Shown: positions 13,471 to 26,989 of the stretch, one piece after another
Position numbering within the stretch: the stretch's first letter is position 1
Layout: each line of letters begins with the position of its first letter
Source of the DNA: Adiantum capillus-veneris
Taxonomy: Eukaryota; Streptophyta; Polypodiopsida; Polypodiales; Pteridaceae
DNA: 64,000 nt
Reading direction: 5' to 3'
Assembly: GCA_014529385.2 (NCBI GenBank)
Contig: CM043946.1
Location: 17,622,077 to 17,686,076 of the forward strand
Notes under the pieces: model-generated
Told to the model about the DNA's origin: nothing
The model's input: the letters and a program-made list of their open reading frames with translations, nothing else
The model's database searches: none
Made by a program: the position numbers and the translations under genes

Positions 13471-14357
13471 TTAAAACAGGATAAAGATGGAAACATTGAA
13501 GGAGTGGTGGTAATCCAATATGGGAAGAATGATAGGGTTTGGGGAGCTAAGGATTTCTCCTAGCATCGTAGCACCGAACAAATACACAATCTTCTGTTGG
13601 TAGAAGATATTCCTATCTACGTAAATATTCACATGCATATGTTGCAAAAATCTAAACGGGAACTTTGTTGGCCCGTTTTCCATCATGCATAGAGGGTGGA
13701 GCACTTACTTATACTCTTACCGTTCGGGTGTTGATGAGTCGGCATATCCACAAGAGGTCATCGCCTTTCATAGGCTCTACTTTTTCTTCGTTGCTCAGCA
13801 CGTACGGGGTGATGGCGACGCGTCTGACTACTCCCAGCCTTTTGGCTAGCAGCAATTGCACATAATTATAGTAGTCGGCGTGTTGCATGAACTCCACTCC
13901 ATTCAGCTGTAACTCGTCTCCAGTCCACTAGGTTTCACTCGTGGTGGAGAGCTTCTTCAGGATGAGTTGTATGGGCAGAGGAGGAAGACCCTCTACCCGT
14001 CCTCCAAAACAGTGAGAGCAGTAGCCAAACCACTCCTCTTTAGGGCATGGAAACCTTCTTACCACTTCTGCTTCAGGATTGTCGAAATGGACTGGCAGTA
14101 CTCGCATGCGCCGTGAAAATCGGTAGGCGACCTCCGTCGCTTAGCCTCGGATGACCTTCTCTTTGGCAAACTGGGTACGACCCGACTCTCCGAACTTGAA
14201 GCACTTGCGTGGCTACATTCTTCTTCCTTTGGGGTCATGTGTTTCTAGACTTGCTTAACCCTTCCTTACCTTTGGCTCGAGCAGCCCCTTTAAGCCATTT
14301 TGCAGTAGAGGTTATACCTTTGATTGCAGTTTCCTTAGGGAAGAGAGGCCTTACCGT
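13471..14357 (-). pseudogene. T1 conserved pre-gag region
   Basis: Minus-strand reading at 13471-13704 contains the pattern Asp-Arg-Asn-Ile-Phe-Tyr-Gln-Gln-Lys-Ile-Val-Tyr-Leu-Phe-Gly and, further on, Glu-Ile-Leu-x-x-Pro. A closely related pattern is in T2 at 20795-21037 (Ser-Arg-Lys-Ile-Phe-Phe-Gln-Gln-Arg-Ile-Val-Phe-Met-Phe-Gly). Conservation at the protein level between two elements suggests it was translated. Ogre-type Tat elements are known to carry an extra ORF ahead of gag, and this may be its equivalent. Function unknown; fossil copy. Confidence 0.6.
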
Positions 14358-15500
14358 TGTGAGCGGGATGAAAACACACACAGCGCCTGTATAACGACCC
14401 GACACACACTCTTGGGAAGATACACACACACACTATGGGGCACCACTCGGCTTAGACAACACACCTGGCCGAGACAGGGAACACACCTCTGGAGTGAGAG
14501 GAGAGAGACTATCCACTTGCCCACTCCACACAGACACACACACACACACACACACCCAAAAAACTCAGCTCAAAAGAGGAGAATTTCTGATGTTTAGATA
14601 CAATTGAGCTTGGGCCAACACCAATGGGGCAAATAGCTCACACAATATGGGTAAAATAAGCCAGATACAATCACAAATTGGAGAAGAAGCTTCACTCACC
14701 GGAGAAGATTACACAGAAAAACAGCATAAAAAGAGTGAGGAATTTGGCAAAATGGACAGCGCCATCGCGTCCGGAACGGCCCAAAACCCCAGCCTACAAT
14801 GTCAAAGTGCTCAAATCCGACATCGGATGAGCAGTTTACGGCCAAAACAGGCTCCAAAAACCCCAAAAACACACCTGTGGCTGTTCCTCCTCTCTTCTCC
14901 ACGTTTTTTCTGGTCTTCTCTCTGTTTTTTCAGTTCCCACACTTAGCTTTATTAGTTGGGCACCCTTGGCCTTTTAGATGACCTCAAACGGACCCCGAAC
15001 AGGCCAAAAACTGACCTCGCAGTGCATAGTTGTCACCTTTTTGCATCATTCGCACACCTGGCACTCAGCCTTTTTCCAATAATGCATCTCGCCACCACGT
15101 GAAGTGGCCCCAAAAAGTGGTCCTAATGATGACCTTTCTGCATAATTCTCACAAGCAAACACCCACGTTGTGTGCGTACTTCTCCGCGTGCAAGTATTGA
15201 CCCTGTTCGCCCTCCTGACGCCACTAGATGCCATCTGACGCACCTGCTGACCTCACATCGTCGGCCCGCGGATAGCTTCCTCGAGAATTTTTACGCGCTA
15301 TAAACTCCTCATTATTGTAGAAAAAACATACTGATACTGGTGATAGTAAATATCGATGCACTATGTACACACTGTCCTACCTGTACACATGTGGGCCCCA
15401 CATAACCACCTGGCTAAGGAAAATGGGCAATCCTTTATTTGATGCACCATGCATGTATATGTACATATGCGCAATCCCTTGCTCCAAAAAACTCCTGACA
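14358..15500 (-). repeat. T2 3' LTR
   Basis: TG...CA ends and a near-identical partner at 21753-22901. Short (AC)n tracts lie at about 14424-14436 and 14533-14555. On the minus strand the purine tract AGGGGATGGG lies just upstream (about 15509-15520). Confidence 0.95.
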
Positions 15501-15528
15501 TAATTTGCCCATCCCCTAGCCTGCTAGA

Positions 15529-16110
15529 TCATTCATGATCAGCAGCAGCAAAGAGAGATATGAGACTCGCCGCATCACAGGTCTCCTCATCCCTCACCAA
15601 CACAGCTTGATCCACAGACAGCTCATCTTGCTCCACCATCATCAATCTGGCATGATACAATTTAAGACGCAATCCATTTACCCTTGACTTATGTAGAACA
15701 CCATCCAGGTTAGCCAGCTGATATGTGCCATTTGGAAAACACTCCACTACCTTGAAAGGGCCTTCCCACTTAATTTGAAACTTCTTTTGGAAGGTGTTGT
15801 CCAGCTTACTATTGTAGCGCAAAACCAAGTCATGTTTCTTGATACCCTTACTTTTAACCTTTTCATTTATCTTTGCCAAAGCCTTATCCTGCATCTGCCC
15901 ATAATGCTCCAATGCGCTCATCCTATCCAACTGGACCTCTTGTAACTGCAAGAGCCTCTCTTTGAATGCATCACTAGGCGCCCAAGCAACTTCTCTAACA
16001 TCTTGACCGCAGGCAACTCTACCTCCACAGGCAATAGTGCTTCCTTTCCATACACCAAATGAAATGGAGTAAACCCTGTACCTGTCTTCACCGAAGTACG
16101 GTAAGCCCAT
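15529..16110 (-). pseudogene. T2 integrase C-terminal segment
   Basis: Minus-strand continuation of the T2 integrase after the catalytic core. It shows a basic Lys-Ser-Lys-Gly stretch, the Leu-Arg-Tyr-Asn motif, Trp-Glu-Gly-Pro-Phe-Lys-Val, and Lys-Ser-Arg-Val-Asn-Gly-Leu-Arg-Leu-Lys, as in T1 at 3959-4234. No chromodomain is visible, which fits the Tat lineage and separates it from C1 and C2. Confidence 0.85.
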
Positions 16111-18798
16111 AATGCACTAGGCAATTCCAAATCCCAATTCTTTCCTTGGTGCTCTGTCACTTTAGAAAGAATTTGTACCAACTCACCATTGAATCTTTCA
16201 TTTAAGCCATTACACTGTGGGTAATAAGGAGTGGTATGCTGGTGCCTAATCTTCATCTTTGTGCATAAGAAGTCTAGCAGTTTAGCTCTAAATCCTGGCC
16301 CCTTATCTGAAAGTAGCTCTAATGGCACCCCAAACTTGCAACATATTTCATCATACACAAATTTTGCCACATCCTTTGCAGTGATCTGTTTTACTGCTAT
16401 AGCCTCTGCCCATCTAGAGAGATAGTCCACTGCCGTCAAGATATAGCTTTTGCCCCTGCTTGTGATAGGTAACGGGCCTATTGCATCAATCCCCCACTTT
16501 TCAAACACATCAAACGCCATAATGGTTTTTCGTAGCTCTGGCTTCAACACTCTCTTCCCAAATGCTTGACACCTATTGCAAGACCTACACCAATGGTGAA
16601 CATCCTTGTGCAAACTAGGCCATACATACCCCTCTTGCAAAATCTTATGCAAGGTGATCTTTAGAGCAAAATGGCCACCACATGCGCCTTCATGATTCTC
16701 TTCCAACACTCTGTAAAGCTCCTCCCGCCAAGGTACACGTCTCAACACGAGATCAGCCCCTTTCATGTATAAGACATCACCAATCAATTTGTACCTGTAT
16801 GCTCTACGCACAAAGCCATACTTCTTAGACTTCTGAATCTCCTTTGGAATGATTCCTGTTAGCAAAAACTCCTCTTCTTGAGCCAAACTTTCCCGGCCAT
16901 GATAAAGAGGTAAATTGGTCCTCAACACGAATAGCTCCCCAATCATGCCTTGAGCTGCTTCATGTGCCTCTCCATTTAGAGCACGTTCAATGTGTCTGAT
17001 GCTCCATGCTTTGAACTTTTTTAACAGGCCTTTAATTCTGAAGCACATTTCCTTCAATGAGGTGTTCTTGCTCTTCCACACACCCAGCACTTGCTTCACC
17101 ACTAACAAGGCATCACCTTTTATGCTCAACCTTCGAACCCCATGCTTCAAACAAATGTGTAATCCGGCTTCCAATGTAGCATATTCAGCCTCATTGTTAC
17201 TATGCGCATCCAATTTGAACCCTCTCTTGCATACTAGCTTCCCCTCTGGATCATAAAGTGCTATACCCCCTGAAGCTGCATCATGGCTCTTTCTGTATGA
17301 ACCATCAAAGAACAACACATGTGCATTGCTGATCTGTGGCACTTCTTCAACTACCTTTCTCACCACCTCTTCCTTAACAATAAGGGGATTCTCCTTGTAG
17401 GTCAACAAATCAGCTAGGGTAGCCCTTGTACTATCTTCCACTAGAAAAGAGAACTCAAACTCTTGCAGCTCAATTACCCATTTCTTCACCACATTTGACA
17501 TGTTAATACCATTAATTAACTGTGGCAAAAAGGCATAACTCGTCAAGAAAACAAAAGGCCGTGGTAGCAAGTAATGACGAAATCGTCGACAAGCAAATAT
17601 TACACTGGCCATCACTAGCTCTACTTCCGATAACTTTCTCTCCGCTACCAACTTCACTCGGCTTGCACAATACACTGGCCTCATATAATGGCTGCCCTTC
17701 CCCTTTTGCAATAGCATGGCTCCAATGGCATCATCCCCTACTGATGGATTTACATAAAAAACTTTCTCCCAATCAGGAGCCTGCATGGCTGACAACCCCC
17801 CTAACACCTCTTTCACCTCTTGAAACACTTCTTCACACTTGTCATCCCATTGCAATGGATCATGCTTTGCCACTTGCTGTAATGGATAAAGAAGCTGCGA
17901 AGACAATGGAATAAACCGTGCCATGTACTTCACTTTGTGTATAAAGGTTGCCAATTGCTTCGTACTCATAGGTGATGGAAGAAGAATAATAGACTTCACC
18001 TTATCTGGATGAGCCTCAATGCCATTTTCTGACACCATGTGGCCCAATAACTTCACCCTTGGCTGTGCTAGATGACATTTCTTTGGATTTAGTTGTCCTC
18101 CACATTCATCATATCGAGCCAATACCATCTGCAGCTTCTCATGGTGTTCAGTCCTACTGCTATAAACACAGAAGTCATCCATAAAAGCTTTAACACAACT
18201 ACCAATGAATGGTTCCAACACCCAATTTGCTCTCTCTTGATAGAAGAGGTCCATTTGACAACCCAAATGGCAACACTGTGTAGCAATAGCAGCCCCATGG
18301 CGTAATAAAAGTTGTCTTTGTGCGGTCTTTAAGAGCAATCTTCAATTGAAAATAGCCTGAAAAACCATAACACACACTGTACCTCTCATAACCTGCCACT
18401 GAATCCAAGATCTGATCAATGAATGGAAGAGGATATGGGTTCTTCTTAGTGGCTGCATTTAAGGGTTTAAAATCTACACAAATCCTCCACTTCCCATCCT
18501 TCTTTGGACTGACTACAACTAGACTCACCCATTCTGTGGTCTCCACTGGAACTATGAACCCTGCCTTCAATAACTTGTCCACCTCTACCCGCAAGGCTTC
18601 CATTTGCTCTTGACCCATCCTTCTTAGCCTTTGCCGCACTGGCTTAGCACCTTCTTTCAGCTCTATATGCATCTCTTCACCCTTGAACCCTCTGATCTCT
18701 TCATATGAAGTAATGAACAAATCAGGAAAACTAGCCAGCATATGCAAAAATATATCCTTCTCCATAGTTGAGAGGTCTCCACTAATCATTTGCGTCAT
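15918..18798 (-). pseudogene. T2 pol: reverse transcriptase, two RNases H, integrase
   Basis: From the right end: RT palm with Trp-Arg-Ile-Cys-Val-Asp-Phe-Lys-Pro-Leu-Asn (about 18465-18500) and the Met-Asp-Asp-Phe box (about 18170-18185); classical RNase H; then archaeal-type RNase H with Phe-Phe-Asp-Gly-Ser-Tyr (about 17295-17315) and Ser-Asn-Asn-Glu-Ala-Glu-Tyr (about 17185-17205). Next are the integrase zinc-binding His-His-Cys-Cys region (about 16565-16680) and the core with Asp-Ala-Ile-Gly, Asp-Lys-Gly-Pro-Gly-Phe and Asn-Glu-Arg-Phe-Asn-Gly. This gives the full set of enzymes for copying and inserting the element. It may be a source of trans-acting enzymes for relatives when such elements are whole. 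This copy is broken. Confidence 0.93.
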
Positions 18799-18946
18799 TA
18801 ATTATTGCTTCTTTGACAACTCAACTTTGGTTTGCATCAGCCCTTCAATCACTTCATAAGGCCCTTCACTTTCATCTTCAACTTCCTTCACAAATGCGAC
18901 TAAACCACACTCCTGGATTTCTTTATCCATCAAAAGAAATGCAACA

Positions 18947-20749
18947 TCAACCTCCCACTGCACGTAACCATGGTCTGCCCAGTATAATAGGATATGCTCC
19001 CAACCCTGCTCGCATCACATGAAAATCAACCACTGCCTTTGCTTCATATGCCTCCACTTCTAAGCTCTTTACAACACCCAAGCATTTTACTTTTTGATGG
19101 TTTGCCAATCTGATCCGAAACCCTGACACCCCAGCCACTGTGAGACCCATCTTTTCAACGCATGAGTGTGTTATGACGCATATTTGGGCTCCGCCATCCA
19201 TATAACCTTGTCCCAAATTTTTCCTTTTATGCCACACATCTACTATTGGACAAAGGTCTGGTAGCTCGTCCATTGCCAACACCTTCACTGAACCTCTCTC
19301 TGGCTCTTTCTCCATTGGGTTAACCATCCTCTTCCAATGTCGCTTTAGCTTAGGCACCATCTCTATAAGCTGCCCAAAAGTAACATCTGCCTTCCTGCTC
19401 GTCAGATCCTCCTTCAAGTCATAGCTTAATTGCCCATCCCCTAGTGGAAAATCTGAAACATGAAACTTTCGACGAGCTCTCCTTTTCCTCTTGGCCTTGA
19501 CATCCTCGCCTTCATGGCTCTTTCCTTTCTTCTTACTAGGACCTGGGGCACTTCTTCCTTCCTTTTCCTCTGTGGTCCTCTTCCCAATAGGCATCACTAA
19601 TGTATCCTCTAGCTTTGATGCCTTCTCCAAGGTGACTACACTTAGCACTTTTGTCTTTCCCTTTTCCTCCTGGGTCAGTCCACTGGTTCCTTCATCTCCC
19701 TTAATTTCGATGCCATAATCATTTGACCTAGTTAGCACCTGTCTTGGCAATGGATACATGTCTCCCCCCATCCTTGGTGGCTTATCACATTGCGGGCTGA
19801 TGTGACCCAACTCTCCACAATTATAACATGTGGGCGTCTGCCTCCAAAACCTACCATTGCTTTGTCCAACACCATTCCTAGGCCTTTCTTCACCTCCTTG
19901 ATGATTTGCAAACCTCCCTCGACCTCGATTATTTCCCACTTGACCTAGCATGTTTAGGCTGAGATTCTTCATCAAATCTACCATTTGCCTCATGTCTTGC
20001 CTTAGCCCATCATCTTGCACTGCTGTAGTGACCACTGCTGGCATAACCTGAGTAGTAATAGGAACTACTGGTTCATGATGAACCCCTGACATGCGCCCTT
20101 GTAAAGACTCTATAGGCTGAAATTGAGACCTCATGGGCAAAGACTCCACCCCTAACTGGCTCATTTTCCTCAGCTTCCACTCTTTGTTCCTTGCTACCTC
20201 TAGTGCATCTTCATATGTCCTAGGCTTCTTTAGCTCCACTCTCCAACGTATATTCTCCCAAAGACCAGCTAAGAACCTGTCCTTCTTCATCATGTCAGGC
20301 GGGGGTACCTGTGGTGCTAAAGCCTTGCACATTCGCTCCCATGCCAATGAAAACTTACGTATGTATGCATCCACTGGCTCACCTTCCTTTTGCACCAAAG
20401 CCTGTACTTCTTGCCACACCTTGTCAGGATCTTCTATCTTCACAAACTCCACTTCCAATGCATGCCTTAGATTGTCCCAACTCAACCTTACAGGTGGATC
20501 ATCCACACGCAACTCCTCTTCAAATGCTTTAGACCAAACTCGTGCATCACTCTTCAAACAAATTTGGAGAAGGCGTAACATCTGTGCAGGGTCATGAATC
20601 TGGTTGCTAATGCAGGCAACCTCCATCTTTTCCAGAAAGTCCTCCACATCTTCATCACTTCTTCCATGAAACTCCGGATAAGAGAAAGCCATGGCTACCC
20701 AAATTATGATGCTTTGAGAACCCCTTCGAACACACGTGCAAGAACCCAA
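18947..20749 (-). pseudogene. T2 gag and protease
   Basis: One open reading frame of about 600 codons on the minus strand. The N-terminal half is a retrotransposon gag capsid-like domain (Trp-Ser-Lys-Ala-Phe, Val-Asp-Ala-Tyr-Ile-Arg-Lys-Phe, Lys-Asp-Arg-Phe-Leu-Ala-Gly-Leu-Trp). It is followed by a zinc knuckle Cys-Tyr-Asn-Cys-Gly-x-x-x-His-x-x-x-x-Cys near 19785-19830, a lysine-rich linker, and a protease with Asp-Gly-Gly-Ala near 19185-19200 and Ile-Leu-Gly-Arg-Pro-Trp-Leu near 18955-18985. The frame is open, but the element as a whole is treated as a fossil. Confidence 0.92.
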
Positions 20750-20794
20750 AACTTTTCACTACCCAATCCCCAAAAACTTCAATGGAGCTCAGCT

Positions 20795-21037
20795 TTAGAT
20801 AAGGACAAACACATGTAAATCAAATGAGTTTTCATAGTTAATCATCGGAATGACAACAGGCAAAGGACATTCCAGGATCTCTCTCAATCTTCTTGGCCCA
20901 AACATAAAGACTATGCGCTGCTGGAAAAAGATCTTCCTGGACACATGAACATTAATCTGAATTCTTTGAGTTAAATGAAAAGGAGTGAACTGAGGGCCAT
21001 TTTGATCATCCATTAAAGCCAACCATGAAGCTCCCAA
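20795..21037 (-). pseudogene. T2 conserved pre-gag region
   Basis: Short minus-strand reading that matches T1 at 13471-13704 at the protein level (Phe-Gln-Gln-x-Ile-Val-x-x-Phe-Gly, then Glu-Ile-Leu). It lies between the primer-binding site and gag. It is a candidate extra ORF of the lineage; function unknown. Confidence 0.55.
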
Positions 21038-21729
21038 GAAGGCACACCTGACTCAACCTTTGATTTTGCCAAAATTTCAGCAGCATAACAGCATAAATGG
21101 CTCAAAAGACCAAAAAACCAGCCATCATAACTTGGAAAAATTTTGGCAGAGTTTCCCCAGAAATAGAGCAGTAGGAACCCAAAATATAGACTGTATATAT
21201 ATGCATAAACTGTCAACAATAGAACCCGAGCATCAAGTAGAACTCACTAGTACATAGCCTATGGCGAGGTCACAAAAAGGGTGCTCCAGCTACCTGTATC
21301 ACCGAAAGGATCTCTACATTTGAGAATCCCCCAGCTCAATAAAAACCTCACGCTATCGACCCTCACACGAAGGCTAATGCAAATCGCATATAGTCAAGTC
21401 TCAGAAATGACTATCTTCCAGACCAAGTCTCAGAAATGGATGGGACTGCCAAATACAACCAAATATGGCTCCACAAATGCGTACAATGGCAGTTTCCATA
21501 AGTAACGTACAATCCAGCAGACAATACGCTCAAATAGGCGTCAAGTGATGCATTCCCACAACAACTGCAAGTGACATCACTGCTAGTATATCACTGTACT
21601 CCAGCTACCTGTACCTGTGTGAATCACCTGTACCTGTACCTGTTCCTGTAACCTGTAACCTGTAATCTGCAACCTGCAACCTGTAATCCCGAAGCTCGAA
21701 GCTCGAAGCAGAAGGTACTCGAAGAAGAT

Positions 21730-21752
21730 CCTCCGTGGGGGCGCCAAAAGAA
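21730..21752 (-). promoter_or_regulatory. T2 primer-binding site
   Basis: Reading minus from the 5' LTR end, the sequence is TTCTTTTGGCGCCCCCACGG. The TGGCGCC start pairs with a tRNA 3' CCA end. T1 has the nearly identical TGGTGCCCCCACTGAGG at its own 5' LTR, so both use the same, here unidentified, tRNA. It is not the initiator-Met type. Confidence 0.75.
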
Positions 21753-22901
21753 TGTGAGCGGGATGAAAACACACACAGCGCCTCTATAACGACCCGACAC
21801 ACACTCTTGGGAAGATACACACACACACACACTATGGGGCACCACTCGGCTTAGACAACACACCTGGCCGAGACAGGGAACACACCTCTGGAGTGAGAGG
21901 AGAGAGACTATCCACTTGCCCACTCCACACAGACACACACACACACACACACACACCCAAAAAACTCAGCTCAAAAGAGGAGAATTTCTGATGTTTAGAT
22001 ACAATTGAGCTTGGGCCAACACCAATGGGGCAAATAGCTCACACAATATGGGTAAAATAAGCCAGATACAATCACAAATTGGAGAAGAAGCTTCACTCAC
22101 CGGAGAAGATTACACAACAAAACAGCATAAAAAGAGTGAGGAATTTGGCAAAATGGACAGCGCCATCGCGTCCGGAACGGCCCAAAACCCCAGTCTACAA
22201 TGTCAAAGTGCTCAAATCCGACATCGGATGAGCAGTTTACGGCCAAAACAGGCTCCAAAAACCCAAAAAACACACCTGCGGCTGTTCCTCCTCTCTTCTC
22301 CACGTTTTTTCTGGTCTTCTCTCTGTTTTTTTAGTTCCCACACTTAGCTTTATTAGTTGGGCACCCTTGGCCTTTTAGATGACCTCAAACGGACCCCGAA
22401 CAGGCCAAAAACTGACCTCGCAGTGCATAGTTGTCACCTTTTTGCATCATTCGCACACCTGGCACTCATCTTTTTTCCAATAATGCATCTCGCCACCACG
22501 TGAAGTGGACCCAAAAAGTGGTCCTAATGATGACCTTTCTGCATAATTCTCACAAGCAAACACCCACGTTGTGTGCGTACTTCTCCGCGTGCAAGTATTG
22601 ACCCTGTTCGCCCTCCTGACGCCACTAGATGCCATCTGACGCACCTGCTGACCTCACGTCGTCGGCCCGCGGATAGCTTCCTCGAGAAGTTTTACGCGCT
22701 ATAAACTCCTCATTATTGTAGAAAAAACATACTGATACTGGTGATAGTAAATATCGATGCACTATGTACACACTGTCCTACCTGTACACATGTGGGCCCC
22801 ACATAACCACCTGGCTAAGGAAAATGGGCAATCCTTTATTTGATGCACCATGCATGTATATGTACATATGCGCAATCCATTGCTCCAAAAAACTCCTGAC
22901 A
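21753..22901 (-). repeat. T2 5' LTR
   Basis: Partner of 14358-15500. Confidence 0.95.
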
Positions 22902-23276
22902 CCGTTTTGTTTCCTCCTTTAATATGGACGACCTCCTCGCGGTGAATGTCAATGTAGACGATTTCAACCTCTTCGCTGCCTTTGTCTGGCACTCATTGAT
23001 TGTGTGTTTTGGTTGAAAGCAATGATAGCACTTCATAGGCCTTCCACCTGATGCTCTCCATTTGTGGTTAGAACGAGCAACATGAGATGGGGAGCTTACC
23101 TCTTGAATACTGACGACACTACAGCCTGGCAGTTGTACTTCAATGAAGGTGGCTAGTGCCTCCTTTATCTCCTCCTCTTCCATTCTCCAGTTAGAGAACT
23201 CCTTCAGCCATTCGTCCATGATTGATGATGTGCGTTGCTTTCAGCATTGTGAACTGAAGGTTTCCAAGAATCTCTC
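22902..23276 (-). pseudogene. T1 5' reading frame with CCHC knuckle
   Basis: Just inside the T1 5' LTR on the minus strand, a reading frame carries an acidic helix-like stretch and the knuckle Cys-Tyr-His-Cys-x-x-x-x-His-x-x-x-x-Cys (about 23010-23035). A second gag-type knuckle lies far downstream at about 8410-8465. So this frame, cut by T2, is either an extra ORF ahead of gag or an alternative gag N-terminus. It has no clear equivalent in T2. Fossil. Confidence 0.6.
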
Positions 23277-23294
23277 CTCAGTGGGGGCACCAAA
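23277..23294 (-). promoter_or_regulatory. T1 primer-binding site
   Basis: On the minus strand, TTTGGTGCCCCCACTGAGG directly follows the 5' LTR. It resembles the T2 site. Confidence 0.75.
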
Positions 23295-25916
<2,622 letters not shown>

Positions 25917-26662
25917 CTATCTACAAAAGGTACTCTTGAGTACCTTGACAAGTACTGTGAAATTACCAATGATACACACTATACAAGTACTTCTAACAGA
26001 CTCAATGGTTGATCTCCAAATTCAAGATCGATGCTAAAATCCCAAGTACAATGAGGCTGTTCTCCCAGCTAGCAACACTCTATAAGATGATCTAATGCCT
26101 CATAGTGTCTCTCAGCTCTCTCTGCAATCTCGCTTTCGAACTAGTGTCCTGGCACATATTTATATAGTTGTAGCTCTCAAGCCTGTGCATAAGTTGTGGA
26201 TTCCTTTGGTAGGTAGATGCACAATAATATGGGGAACATTGCTTCTTTACAATTCATCATGAGATCACGGTTGTATCTCTTGGTAAGTTGCTCCCAAGTT
26301 GGTATGTTTGTTCTCTGTGTAGTCTACAACTCTGCATGTAGTCAACTTGGCGTCTTCACCAAAAACAGTAGGAGTAGATTTAGGCTAAAATCTCTAGCCA
26401 AATTTTAGTTCATATTGAGAGCTTCTCTTTGTATTGCTCCACGCGATTACTTTTGTAGGTGGTCGTTTTTACTCCTACATTTTCTTGTTGAACCTCTTGA
26501 AATGGCTCCTTTCTTTTAAGTACTTTCCAGTTGTCTGCTAGGTAGTTATTGTAGTTACTGTAGAGTCCTCCAATGTGCATAGCTGATGATGTAGTGGTTA
26601 ATGACCATTCAAAATGATTTCAAAGAACCATGCTAAGATACCATCATAGTACCATGCCAACA
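25917..26662 (-). mobile_element. Ty1/copia LTR, proximal part (candidate)
   Basis: Noncoding stretch between T1 and the copia coding fragment. On the minus strand its right end begins TGTTGGCATGG, a typical LTR start, after a purine-containing stretch. Together with 1012-1174 it would make the 3' LTR into which T1 inserted. Confidence 0.4.
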
Positions 26663-26819
26663 TGATTGACCCTTTGTTTCTACCTTATTGAAGTAGATGT
26701 GATGGACTTGAAACTTTCTTTGAAGTCCATAAGCATCTCTAATGAGAAGAACTAAAAACTTAGAAACCTTGAAATCAAACAAGAATTGAAGAAACCAAAT
26801 CTTTAATGTTGAAATTGAA

Positions 26820-26946
26820 GACTTTCTAAAAAGCCTTCCCTTATCCATGAACTTTTCATGAGGTTCCTTCCCTTACTGTTCAACTTTCTAAAAAATCCTT
26901 CCCTTATTCATGAACTTTGCATGAGGTGCGCTCCCTTACTATTCAA
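26820..26946. repeat. Tandem duplication, about 63-bp unit
   Basis: Two adjacent near copies of CTTCCCTTATNCATGAACTT...CATGAGG...TTCAACT, in the copia 3' noncoding region. Confidence 0.75.
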
Positions 26947-26989
26947 CTCCTTCCCTTAAGGGAAGCTCCATCATACTAAGGGCAGATCA

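Larger units (their letters stand above)
14358..22901 (-). mobile_element. T2: Ty3/gypsy Tat-type LTR retrotransposon, nested in T1
   Basis: LTRs of about 1.15 kb at 14358-15500 and 21753-22901 begin TGTGAGCGGG and end ACTCCTGACA. CCGT flanks both sides (14354-14357 and 22902-22905). The LTRs differ at about 13 positions plus repeat-length changes (~1.1%), making this the youngest insertion in the left half of the window. Order on the minus strand: 5' LTR, primer-binding site, pre-gag region, gag, protease, RT, RNase H, archaeal-type RNase H, integrase, purine tract, 3' LTR. It is nearly whole, with only about three or four breaks, some of which could be natural frame changes. It lies in the 5' internal part of T1. 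Confidence 0.95.
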
